Positions 35,803 to 43,952 of a stretch of DNA of 62,440 bases are shown in pieces (the stretch's first letter is position 1; every line of letters starts with the position of its first letter). The position numbers were made by a program, and so were the translations under genes. The stretch is from NCBI GenBank assembly GCA_007118975.1, contig SKQO01000012.1:1-62440 (forward strand). Direction: 5' to 3'. The notes under the pieces were generated by a model, which saw only the letters and a program-made list of their open reading frames with translations, was not told where the DNA came from and searched no databases. The stretch comes from Halobacteriales archaeon (GTDB lineage: Archaea > Halobacteriota > Halobacteria > Halobacteriales > SKNY01).

Positions 35803-37698
35803 CTACGCGAACGGATCGTCCGTCTTGTGCCAGGTCGTCCCGAGGTAACCCCAGCCGAACTCGACGCGATCTTGTTCTTCCGGGCTCGGTACGACGGTCT
35901 CATGATAGCCCGCCATGTCGAAGGTATAGATCGTGAAGTTGACGGGCTGTTCACGGCTGAGGAGACCGAACACTTCGCCGAGTGCCTCTCGCATCGCGTC
36001 GAGATCATCACCGACACCGGAAATCATCTCGGGGATGCGGTATCCCTCGGGCTCGTGCCAGCCCATGTAATTGAAGGCAGCTTGTTCCCCCCAGAAGATG
36101 TCCACCGCCAGCGGGGAGCGGGGAAACGTGTTCAGCCCGAGCGACCACATGATATCCCAGTCGCGGCGGCTGACGGCCTCGTCTCGCGGGCCGGCATTCG
36201 GCAACAGGTTCCCGTCCTCGTCTTCCTGATCGACGTATTCATCGAAGAAGACCGTTGTAGGTACCTGTTCCCGATCGATGGAGATGCCCAGGTGGTTCTC
36301 GTATTGCTCGGCGTGATACACCCCGGTGTCGGCTTCGGGGGAGTGGCGCTCACGGTGGACCAGGATGAGTTCCACTTGGTTCCCATCCTCGTCGAGAAGA
36401 TCCTCACCATCGTACTCGTAGCCGTACTGGGGTAGCTCCTCCTCAAGGATATCACGCGCGCCCTCGGGGTCATAGGACTCCCCGACGCCGAATTCCTCGA
36501 CTTCGTCCGATTCGAAGAATTCGGACCATTCGGGCTGGAAGGTCTGTCCGGGCTCGGCAGCACCGTGGTAGATATCGTTGGCGATGACCTCTTTGTCGAT
36601 GACTTTGCTGAACGCACGGCGGACTTCCCGGTTACGGAACGGCTCCCATCCGTTGGCTCGCTGGTTGTATGATGTATGGAAGGAGAACGGCGAGGGGACG
36701 TTGTACATATTGATGTGGTCCCAATCCTCGACGACGGGCACCTCGTCCGGCGGAATCGGTGAGGATGTCGTCAGCGCACTGAGCCCTTCCGTCTCAAGTT
36801 CTGCCATCCGCGTGCTCTGTTCACCGATCGTGTGGATCGTGTACTCTTCGAAGTAGGGGGCCTCCTCCCACAGATCAGCGTCCGGCTCCTGGCCACGCCG
36901 GTAGTACTCGTCGTTGCGGGTCGCAACCCAGCGGTCCTCCGGGTCACGGAAATCGAACTCGTACGGCCCGAGATTTCCGGTGTATTCGAAATTGAGGACT
37001 TCTTCGTCCTCGGCGAGATCGATCCCTGCGTCGTCGTCACCGTCCTGATGGCGTTCCCAGTACGGTTCGACGAGCTCGGCAGGGTAGATGTACTCGCCCC
37101 AGATTGCGGGGGTCTGAATCCACAGCGGATCGGGCTCGACGAGTTCAATCCGAAAGGTAGTGTCGTCTTCGGCTTCGAGCGTGTCGATCGCCGCCCAATC
37201 GGAGAAACTCGCATGGGCGACCCAGTTGTCCCCCTCGACCGCCGCCTGTTTCATGACGGCGTCCCAGTGGAACTCCCAATCGTCGGCGGTCATTTGACCG
37301 TAACCGGCGCCGAACTCGAGGTTGTCGTAAAGGGTGTAGATGTACTCCTGGTTGTCGTTGTTCTCGACGTCTCGTACCCACCCCGGATAGAATTCGTCGT
37401 CCATATCCAGGGCATACGCCCCGTCCATCAACGAGCCGACGCGGAAATCAGAGTGGACGTCGTTGATATGATACTGGTGGAGGTTCGTGGCTTCGGACTC
37501 CGTTGCCGTATGGAACTCGGGTTGGATTTGCCGTTCATCCTCGGGCGGATCCTCGACACCGTCGTCATCATCGTCATCGTCAGCGACGTCGGGATCGTCA
37601 TCGTCGCCGATACAACCGGCGAGGCCGACACCGGTCGCGCCAGCCAGTCCGACAATAAACATGCGTCGATGCAAGGTTTGCCCCGTGCTACGTGGCAT
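35803..37698 (-). CDS. Extracellular oligopeptide/dipeptide-binding lipoprotein
   Basis: 631 aa SBP family 5 protein. Tat signal (HRRMFIVGLAGATG) and lipobox LAGC with Cys29, followed by an Asp-rich linker typical of haloarchaeal lipoproteins. The mature domain contains family features such as EFHWDAVMKQA, YNQRANGWEPFRNREVRRAFS and GAAEPGQTF. It presents peptides (or another oligomeric solute) to the permease. First gene of the operon, with a TATA-like box upstream. A 100-nt gap separates it from dppB. Confidence 0.94.
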   Translation of the reverse strand: MPRSTGQTLHRRMFIVGLAGATGVGLAGCIGDDDDPDVADDDDDDDGVEDPPEDERQIQPEFHTATESEATNLHQYHINDVHSDFRVGSLMDGAYALDMDDEFYPGWVRDVENNDNQEYIYTLYDNLEFGAGYGQMTADDWEFHWDAVMKQAAVEGDNWVAHASFSDWAAIDTLEAEDDTTFRIELVEPDPLWIQTPAIWGEYIYPAELVEPYWERHQDGDDDAGIDLAEDEEVLNFEYTGNLGPYEFDFRDPEDRWVATRNDEYYRRGQEPDADLWEEAPYFEEYTIHTIGEQSTRMAELETEGLSALTTSSPIPPDEVPVVEDWDHINMYNVPSPFSFHTSYNQRANGWEPFRNREVRRAFSKVIDKEVIANDIYHGAAEPGQTFQPEWSEFFESDEVEEFGVGESYDPEGARDILEEELPQYGYEYDGEDLLDEDGNQVELILVHRERHSPEADTGVYHAEQYENHLGISIDREQVPTTVFFDEYVDQEDEDGNLLPNAGPRDEAVSRRDWDIMWSLGLNTFPRSPLAVDIFWGEQAAFNYMGWHEPEGYRIPEMISGVGDDLDAMREALGEVFGLLSREQPVNFTIYTFDMAGYHETVVPSPEEQDRVEFGWGYLGTTWHKTDDPFA

Positions 37699-37719
37699 AT
37701 GAAAATGCTAATACGCAAC

Positions 37720-37730
37720 TACATTAGCCC
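37720..37730 (-). promoter_or_regulatory. TATA-like box for the peptide transporter operon
   Basis: GGGCTAATGTA on the minus strand, about 27 nt before the ATG at 37698. Confidence 0.45.
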
Positions 37731-37930
37731 TTGTGATACATTGCAGTAATTTTTGCCGCCCTGCTGTGCCCTCAATCCGTCCACGTTTATCGGTCTCTCC
37801 CCTCGTTAGCTCCTCTCTACCCGGGTTAGGACTTTCTTTCCGGTGTTTTCGTATGTTGATGTGTGAGATCCGAAGTCACGCTTGACTGATCATGGTGTAC
37901 ACTGTGCAACGGACGTGAGTATTTCCGAAT

Positions 37931-38050
37931 GTGTCACGGGTTCCGAATCTAGTTTCTGTAGTTCTCAATCCCGTTGACACAGGGTGTGATCTATCACTTG
38001 TTGTTGAACTGGCGGGTTGTGCCTGCCCGCTCCTCTCGCGCCGCCAGTTC
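37931..38050. repeat. Cluster of three inverted repeats in the intergenic region
   Basis: 37931-37940/37970-37980: GTGTCA-CGGG pairs with CCCGTTGACAC (one bulge). 37986-37997: GTGATCTATCAC (5-bp arms). 38006-38015/38041-38050: GAACTGGCGG and CCGCCAGTTC, a perfect 10-bp repeat with a 25-nt loop, 11 nt downstream of the DUF92 stop. The last could be a transcription-end structure for the DUF92 gene. The rest of 37,740-38,060 contains no gene I can support. Confidence 0.55.
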
Positions 38051-38061
38051 CCGGGGCTGTC

Positions 38062-39369
38062 TCACACAACCATCCAGATGGTGCTCGCGAACGCCGCCCC
38101 AACCAACGTCGCCAGGAGGTTCACGCCAGCGTTGCCGACCCATTCATCCTCGATGGTTGCCCCGAGGATACTGTCGGCGAACATCCCGAGTGTACCGGCG
38201 AAAATAATGATAACGCCACCGGCCAGCCATATGTCTCCAAACAGGGCCACCGTCAAACCTGCGACGATAGTGGCACCTCCCACCCCGGCTAGCGTCCCTT
38301 CCAGGGTAATCGCCCCATCGGTGCCCGGTTGTACGGGTTTGAGGGTCGTCACGAGCTTCGGCCGATCGTACAGCGACCCGATTTCACTGGAGAGGGTGTC
38401 GGCGAGTGCCGTAGCGACGGCCCCGGTAAACGCCAACGCCAGGAGCGCCTGTTCGACGGCATCGATCTGGTCCACTGCAGCGTATCCAATTACCGCCGCG
38501 AGTGCGACCAGCGAGTTCCCAAGGACGTTACCGGTCCCCCGTGCCCCTTCGTGGTCTTCTGCTACTCCTCGAACTGCTTTTTCGTCGTACCGATACTTCG
38601 TCGCGAGCCCGCCGATACCGAAAAACGACAACAAGACGAGGAACCACCCCACGCCCCCGTACACGAGTGTAATCAAGGCGAGCAAGACGCCGCTCAACAT
38701 CCCAGGGACGGAGGCGATTGCGAGCACGTATGCGATGCCGCCGAGTGCCGACGTCAGCACAACGGCACCGACCACATAGCGGATCCCCACTCCGACGCCG
38801 ATGGTACTCAATAACCACAACAACAGCCCGACTCCGACGACCAGTAACGGGTCCTCCCCGTACCCAAACGCCGATCGGAATAACCCGGCCGCGACTGCAC
38901 CGACGCAGATTAAAAACACTCCCATCGTTGCACCCATGCCGTAACCGACCGTGGTAAACAGGACATAGATCATTCCACCCACGACCGCACCACCAGCGGT
39001 GAATCCGAGCGTCCGTCGTTCCGGGCGGACGATTCGTTTGTCGACGAGGGCCTCGAGGAGCATTCCGGCCGCAACGATCGTCACGGCAACGACGAACACT
39101 ATCACTGGCATCCCGAACGCCTCGACGCTCGTGAGGACCCCGAGGAAAGTGACACCGAGCGCAAAGCCTGCCAGTCCGATGAGTCGACCGACTTGCCGTT
39201 CACCCGGTGAGGCGAGATATTCGAACACCTGGGAGTCCTTCGGAAGCGCCAGAAACCCCACCGCCAACACACCGAAAAGTACCACGACCCCGCCGCCAAG
39301 AACGGGCATTAGCGTGGCTAGTGCACCACCCGCGGCAATGACCCCGGCTCGCCGAACGGCCGTTGACAC
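38062..39369 (-). CDS. DUF92 / TIGR00297-type integral membrane protein
   Basis: 435 aa with about 11-12 transmembrane segments. The C-terminal half matches DUF92: GGLATKYRYDEK, GNVLGNSLVALAAV, TGAVATALADTLSSEIGS and TLAGVGGATIVAG. Plant and cyanobacterial relatives include phytyl-phosphate/farnesol-type kinases (VTE6), so a polyprenyl-phosphate kinase role is possible, all the more as cis-prenyltransferase genes are next door. This function is inferred. Divergent from the UppS-like gene (62 nt). Confidence 0.85.
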   Translation of the reverse strand: MSTAVRRAGVIAAGGALATLMPVLGGGVVVLFGVLAVGFLALPKDSQVFEYLASPGERQVGRLIGLAGFALGVTFLGVLTSVEAFGMPVIVFVVAVTIVAAGMLLEALVDKRIVRPERRTLGFTAGGAVVGGMIYVLFTTVGYGMGATMGVFLICVGAVAAGLFRSAFGYGEDPLLVVGVGLLLWLLSTIGVGVGIRYVVGAVVLTSALGGIAYVLAIASVPGMLSGVLLALITLVYGGVGWFLVLLSFFGIGGLATKYRYDEKAVRGVAEDHEGARGTGNVLGNSLVALAAVIGYAAVDQIDAVEQALLALAFTGAVATALADTLSSEIGSLYDRPKLVTTLKPVQPGTDGAITLEGTLAGVGGATIVAGLTVALFGDIWLAGGVIIIFAGTLGMFADSILGATIEDEWVGNAGVNLLATLVGAAFASTIWMVV

Positions 39370-39431
39370 AATGGCCGATTTTCCCGATCAACACTTAACC
39401 TTCCCGACGCGACAGTGCCGAGAGGCTCAAG

Positions 39432-40064
39432 GTGGGCGGGAGTGAGCCTTCTAACGTGGGGATCTACGATAGACTGCTCGCCATTCGAACCAGACGCCAG
39501 GCCGGAGATCCTCCTGGTAACGTGGCGCTGGTTATCACGGAGCGAGACCTGCTCGCACCTGGCGCCTATCGAACGCTCGAGGATTTTCTCGGATGGGCGC
39601 TCGCCCACGACGCCAGCACGGTGTACGTCTACGTTAGCGTGCTGGACAAGGAGGTTGTCCCGACGCTTCGGCGAGCTCTCGGCGATATCGATGCCCCGGC
39701 CCCACTGGCCGTTCGTGGCCCGACCGACGATCACCCCGTGACGGAACCGGTCCAGGTGAGCATCGGCCTGGGCGGAAAGTACGAGTTCACGACGGCAGTC
39801 AAACGGCTCGCCGTAGCGGTGGAGGACGGAGAGCTCGCACCCGAGGAGATCGACGATGCTGCAATCGAGCGACACCTCATCTTCGGTCCCGACCCGGACC
39901 TCGTCATCAAGACCGGCGCCGAGCGCCTTTCGGATTTCATGATCTGGCAATCCGTTTACTCGGAGCTCTACTTCACTGACGTCAACTGGCAGAATTTCCG
40001 GTATCGAGACTACCTCCGCGCCGTCCGCGAATACAAACGGCGCCACCGCCGGTTCGGTCAGTAA
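39432..40064 (+). CDS. Cis-prenyltransferase homologue lacking the catalytic N-terminal motif
   Basis: 210 aa. The C-terminal half is clearly UppS-like: DLVIKTGAERLSDFMIWQS and YSELYFTDVNWQNF, ending RRHRRFGQ, which keeps an R-x-G motif. The N-terminal HxAVIMDGNRR signature is replaced by NVALVITERD, so the catalytic Asp (equivalent to Asp33 of the partner) is Thr. About 90 residues shorter than the neighbouring UppS. This resembles the regulatory subunits (NgBR/Nus1 type) of heteromeric cis-prenyltransferases. Tail-to-tail with the active-type gene (10 nt apart). Confidence 0.85.
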   Translation: MGGSEPSNVGIYDRLLAIRTRRQAGDPPGNVALVITERDLLAPGAYRTLEDFLGWALAHDASTVYVYVSVLDKEVVPTLRRALGDIDAPAPLAVRGPTDDHPVTEPVQVSIGLGGKYEFTTAVKRLAVAVEDGELAPEEIDDAAIERHLIFGPDPDLVIKTGAERLSDFMIWQSVYSELYFTDVNWQNFRYRDYLRAVREYKRRHRRFGQ

Positions 40065-40074
40065 GGGGTTGTGT

Positions 40075-40986
40075 TCACTCGCCGGATCTCGGTCGTCCCG
40101 AACGCTCGAGCTCGCCTGGCGAATCGGTTGTCCGAAGCGATCGAACGATGTTTCTCGCCCGCGGTAACTCGCGATCGCCGAAACCCCGTACCAGCGCGAG
40201 CCCTCGTTCCACGCGACTTCGGCGCCACTCCGCCTCCCGGTACTCGTACGTCCGGATCGTCCGGAGGAAATCGATCTTCGAGAATTCCGGCCAGTACGGA
40301 GCACAGAACACCACCGCTGCCTCGTTGCCGTTGGCGTGCCACGGCAGGAAGTTGCTCGTCCGCTCGTCGCCGCCCGTTCGGATGATCAGATCGACGTCCC
40401 CGATCTCGTTGGCGTATAACTGGTTGTCGATCGTCTGTTCGTCTATCTCCTCCGGACTGATGGCCCCTACTTCGACTTCGTGGGCGATCTCTTGGGCGGC
40501 CGTCAGTAGTTCGGACCGACCGCCGTATGCGAGGGCGACGTTCAATTGAAATTGATCGTGGCTGGCAGTTTGCCGCTCGGCATAGTCGACGGCCTGTCGG
40601 ACACGTGTTGGAAGGCGGTGGATATCCCCGATGGCACGGATCGCGACCTCGTGTTCCGCCACTTCATCACTATCCGACAGCTCACGGAGCTTGCGCGTAA
40701 TGAGATCGAACAACGGTTCTCGTTCTTCCGCTGGCCGGTCGAAGTTCTCGGTCGAGAAGGCGTACAGTGTAAGTTCCTTGATATCAAGGTCCCGGCACCA
40801 CTCAAGGAGCTGTTCGGTCGTCTCCGCGCCTTCGCGGTGCCCGTCCGTCGGTGGTCGACCACGCCGACGTGCGAAGCGCCGATTGCCGTCCTGTATCACT
40901 GCGATGTGTGTGGGCGGATCGGTGATATCCCGCTCTAAGGAGCGGACGTAGGCGTCCCGCAATGACCCACGGATCCAGGACAGCAT
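40075..40986 (-). CDS. uppS: Cis-prenyltransferase (polyprenyl diphosphate synthase)
   Basis: 303 aa. Makes the long-chain polyprenyl diphosphate used as glycosyl carrier lipid. It has THIAVIQDGNRRFARRRG with catalytic Asp33, the YAFSTENFDRP motif (about residues 93-103), and DLIIRTGGDERTSNFLPWHA. The terminal region after AVVFCAPYWPEF lacks an obvious R-x-G motif of the sort that completes the active site. The neighbour on the other strand has that motif but no catalytic Asp. Confidence 0.92.
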   Translation of the reverse strand: MLSWIRGSLRDAYVRSLERDITDPPTHIAVIQDGNRRFARRRGRPPTDGHREGAETTEQLLEWCRDLDIKELTLYAFSTENFDRPAEEREPLFDLITRKLRELSDSDEVAEHEVAIRAIGDIHRLPTRVRQAVDYAERQTASHDQFQLNVALAYGGRSELLTAAQEIAHEVEVGAISPEEIDEQTIDNQLYANEIGDVDLIIRTGGDERTSNFLPWHANGNEAAVVFCAPYWPEFSKIDFLRTIRTYEYREAEWRRSRVERGLALVRGFGDRELPRARNIVRSLRTTDSPGELERSGRPRSGE

Positions 40987-41060
40987 TGTTAGAATTGATC
41001 AAAGTCGACGCTCTTGAGTCTTCGCAACTGTGAGGTATCCTATCTGATGAGATTGCGCAC

Positions 41061-41070
41061 CTTTTTATGC
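41061..41070 (+). promoter_or_regulatory. TATA box for the cold-shock gene
   Basis: CTTTTTATGC, centred about 30 nt before the ATG at 41095. Confidence 0.55.
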
Positions 41071-41094
41071 CTGGGGTGGTGTGTTTCATACGCA

Positions 41095-41289
41095 ATGGCG
41101 AGAGGTACGGTTGATTTCTTCAACGATACTGGCGGTTACGGATTCATCGAGACTGAGGACGCTGACGAGGACGTGTTCTTCCACATGGAAGACGTCGGCG
41201 GGCCAGACCTCGAGGAAGGACAGGAAGTCGAATTCGAGATCGTGCAGGCCGACAAGGGCCCGCGCGCGAAGAACCTCGTTCGGCTGTAA
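41095..41289 (+). CDS. cspA: Cold-shock domain protein (CspA family)
   Basis: 64 aa, a single OB-fold. RNP1 GGYGFIE and RNP2 DVFFH are intact, followed by the acidic loop and GPRAKNLVRL C-terminus. Binds single-stranded RNA/DNA, an RNA-chaperone role. The start MARGTVDFF at 41095 is canonical; the open frame upstream is not coding. Confidence 0.96.
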   Translation: MARGTVDFFNDTGGYGFIETEDADEDVFFHMEDVGGPDLEEGQEVEFEIVQADKGPRAKNLVRL

Positions 41290-41358
41290 CCGCCGTCGTT
41301 GACGGCACAACGAGTACACCTCCGAGCGGCAGCGCTATCGATCCGGACAGAAAACCGC

Positions 41359-41760
41359 ATGCAGGACGCCACCACCCACGATCTGAGACAACGTGTCGAG
41401 GCATTGCTCCGGCCTGGCGACATCGAGTTGGCCGGGATCATCGTTCACACCGATCTCCCCCGGTCGGCAGAACCGGAAATGCACGAGCTGACGCTAACGG
41501 TTGGTGAGCGAATCGCTAGCGCTGCTGGCGTCGAGGACTGGTATGTGTACTCCGGAAACGACTCGTCGGAGTTCGCCTCGAACCAACATCAGGGGCTGAC
41601 CCTCGAGGAGGACGAATTTGTCTGGGAGTGCCAACAACTGCTGCGTGAGGGCACGTATGACGTCGTACTCTACTATGAGGCAAGCGTCAACCAGGAGAAA
41701 CTCGTCGATGAACTCATGGCGGAGGGACATGACGTTACGAGCGTCCCGAACGCTGGGTGA
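41359..41760 (+). CDS. DUF5778 family haloarchaeal protein
   Basis: 133 aa from MQDATTHDLRQR. Conserved in haloarchaea, function unknown; recognisable sequence includes IVHTDLPRSAEPEMHELTL, YVYSGNDSSEFASNQHQGL and YDVVLYYEASVNQEKLV. Soluble alpha/beta protein without a signal peptide. The frame is open from 41299, but the upstream part has no acidic composition. Lies in the same orientation between cspA and hemA. Confidence 0.8.
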   Translation: MQDATTHDLRQRVEALLRPGDIELAGIIVHTDLPRSAEPEMHELTLTVGERIASAAGVEDWYVYSGNDSSEFASNQHQGLTLEEDEFVWECQQLLREGTYDVVLYYEASVNQEKLVDELMAEGHDVTSVPNAG

Positions 41761-41820
41761 ATCCGCCGGCTTCGGAATCCTTTACTGACTTCGAGGGAGA
41801 ACTCAGGATAACTCGATTGT

Positions 41821-43164
41821 ATGAAAGGAGCGGACCGTAGGCGGGTGAGCCCACCCGGGAGCATGGGGGTTATCACGGCTGCCCGCATTGCGCACGGCGA
41901 TGCGGGGCTCGAGACGCTGGAGGCGGCGCGGTTAGATGATTCGCGTTCGTTACTCGATCGGTTGCAAACTGCGGCTGACTGCCAGGAGGCGTTCGTCCTG
42001 CAAACGTGCCATCGTGTCGAGGTATACGTGGTCGCCCCGACGACAGCGGATGGGGAGGCGGCCATTCGTGCGGAACTCCCGGATCTAGAGGCGCTTCCGA
42101 CCACCTGGCTCGATCACCCCGAGGCGTCCCGGCATCTGCTCCGGGTGGCTGCCGGGCTCGAGTCAATGGTGTTGGGTGAAGATCAGATACTCGGTCAGCT
42201 CCGTCGCGCCCGGACCGAAGCGAGAGAGCGCGGCGCACTCGCTGATCTCCTGGGCACGACGGTCGACAAAGCGATCCGAGTCGGCGAACGCGCTCGAACG
42301 GAGACTCGGATCAACGAGGGCGTCGTCTCGTTGGCGCGTGCGGCCGTCACCCTGGCGGACCGTCGTCGAGGAATCGACGGATCGGTAGGTCTCGTCGTGG
42401 GTGCCGGGGAAATGAGCCAGCTCGCCGCGCAGGCGCTCGCCGATGAAGGGGTCGAGGAGCTCGTGATCGCCAATCGGTCCGAGTCCCGCGCCGAGAAGGT
42501 CGCGGCCTCACTACCGACCACCGCACGGGTGGAACCCCTTTCCGCACTCGAGTGTTGTCTCCCCGATGCTGATGTTATTATCACGGCCACGGGCAGTCCC
42601 GAGTATGTCATCGATAGGCAGGTCCTGCGCCACGCTGGCGGACAGCTCCTCGTCGATCTCGCAAATCCACGGGATGTCGAGCCAGATGCAGCCGCGCGGG
42701 CCGCCGTGGAACACCTCGATCTAGACGATCTCGAAACAATCACCGAGAATGCCGCGGAAGAACGTGGGGAAGCGGTGGCTGTTGTCGAGGACATTATCGA
42801 GGAGGAACTTGCGCGTCTCGAACGGCAACTCAAACGAAAGCAAGCGGACACGGTGATCGCCGACATGTGGGACGGGGCGGAGTCCACCAAACAACGCGAG
42901 CTCCGCACGGCCCTTCGAAAACTCGAGGCGAGCGGGGAATTCAGCGAAGAGCAGCGTGAGATCGTTGAGGATCTCGCCGACGTCATCGTTGGTCGGCTCC
43001 TGGCAGCCCCGACGAAGAGCCTGCGAGACGCCGCAGAACGCGATGACTGGCAGACGCTTCAGTTGGTAGTTCAATGGTTCGATCCGGAGTTCGAGGATGG
43101 GGCCGTTCGACCTGCTGAATCCTCACCCCCCGGCGCGGAATCGCCCGCAACCGACTCAGGGTGA
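41821..43164 (+). CDS. hemA: Glutamyl-tRNA reductase
   Basis: 447 aa (433 from the ATG at 41863, which gives the more family-like MGVITAARIAHGDA). First step of C5 tetrapyrrole synthesis: reduces Glu-tRNA to glutamate-1-semialdehyde. The catalytic cysteine is in LQTCHRVE (Cys63 of the long form), substrate-binding ESMVLGEDQILGQ, NADPH-binding VVGAGEMS, and the C-terminal dimerisation helices with a disordered Ser/Pro tail. No other heme gene is adjacent. Confidence 0.95.
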   Translation: MKGADRRRVSPPGSMGVITAARIAHGDAGLETLEAARLDDSRSLLDRLQTAADCQEAFVLQTCHRVEVYVVAPTTADGEAAIRAELPDLEALPTTWLDHPEASRHLLRVAAGLESMVLGEDQILGQLRRARTEARERGALADLLGTTVDKAIRVGERARTETRINEGVVSLARAAVTLADRRRGIDGSVGLVVGAGEMSQLAAQALADEGVEELVIANRSESRAEKVAASLPTTARVEPLSALECCLPDADVIITATGSPEYVIDRQVLRHAGGQLLVDLANPRDVEPDAAARAAVEHLDLDDLETITENAAEERGEAVAVVEDIIEEELARLERQLKRKQADTVIADMWDGAESTKQRELRTALRKLEASGEFSEEQREIVEDLADVIVGRLLAAPTKSLRDAAERDDWQTLQLVVQWFDPEFEDGAVRPAESSPPGAESPATDSG

Positions 43165-43214
43165 GGCCGCGGAACATTGAAGTCGGTCGATCCCGTATAC
43201 CACGTTCTCGATCT

Positions 43215-43883
43215 ATGTGGGCGGAATATGACGTTTGGCTGGTGGATCTCGACGGGACCGTACTCGACGTGCAACCAGGGTACATGCACGACGTGTTCGA
43301 GGAGATATCCGAACGTCTCGGGCACACCTTTTCACCGACAGATGCCGAGCGGCTCTGGCGGGGCTTCGACGGCGGCCCCGACCGGAAACTCCGGTCGATG
43401 GGGATCGATCCGGACCGCTTCTGGCGAACGTTCCACGAGATCGACGACCCCGAGGCCCGAGCCGAAGCAGCCTTCGTCTATCCGGATGCCGAGGTCCTGG
43501 CAGAGATACCGGCCCCAGTGGGCGTCGTGACGCACTGTCAACCGTATCTCACGGGACCGATTCTGGACCGATTGGACATCGCCGACTGGTTCGACGTCGT
43601 GGTTTGCTGTACGGACGACACCGGTTGGAAGCCAGATCCAGCACCGGTCGAGTACGCTCTGAACCAGCTCGGGTGGTCCCCCGAGCGGGACAACGGCGTG
43701 CTCATCGGAGATAGTCCGGCTGATGTGGGTGCTGCGTGGAACACGGGACTCGATGCAGTACACGTCGAGCGGTTCAAGCAAGACGTGCGGGGGTGCTGTG
43801 TGCGTGCCGACCGTCGGATCTCCGGACTCCAAGAACTCTTCACCGGGGAACCCACCGCAACCGGGAAGGTCGCGTCCGAATGA
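43215..43883 (+). CDS. HAD-superfamily phosphatase
   Basis: 222 aa. Motif I is WLVDLDGTVLD (nucleophile Asp near residue 10), the helical cap follows, motif II is GVVTHCQ, motif III Lys in GWKPDPAPVEYAL, and motif IV GVLIGDSPADVGAAWNTG. Close to the phosphoglycolate phosphatase-like group; the actual substrate is unknown. I chose the ATG at 43215, 50 nt after the hemA stop; a longer frame from 43161 overlaps hemA by 4 nt and cannot be excluded. Confidence 0.88.
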   Translation: MWAEYDVWLVDLDGTVLDVQPGYMHDVFEEISERLGHTFSPTDAERLWRGFDGGPDRKLRSMGIDPDRFWRTFHEIDDPEARAEAAFVYPDAEVLAEIPAPVGVVTHCQPYLTGPILDRLDIADWFDVVVCCTDDTGWKPDPAPVEYALNQLGWSPERDNGVLIGDSPADVGAAWNTGLDAVHVERFKQDVRGCCVRADRRISGLQELFTGEPTATGKVASE

Positions 43884-43952
43884 CGGTCCGGTGTTCGAGG
43901 CACGTGCAATATCCACACTGAAGGCGTCGTCAGCGAGTTCGTTGCTCCCGAC

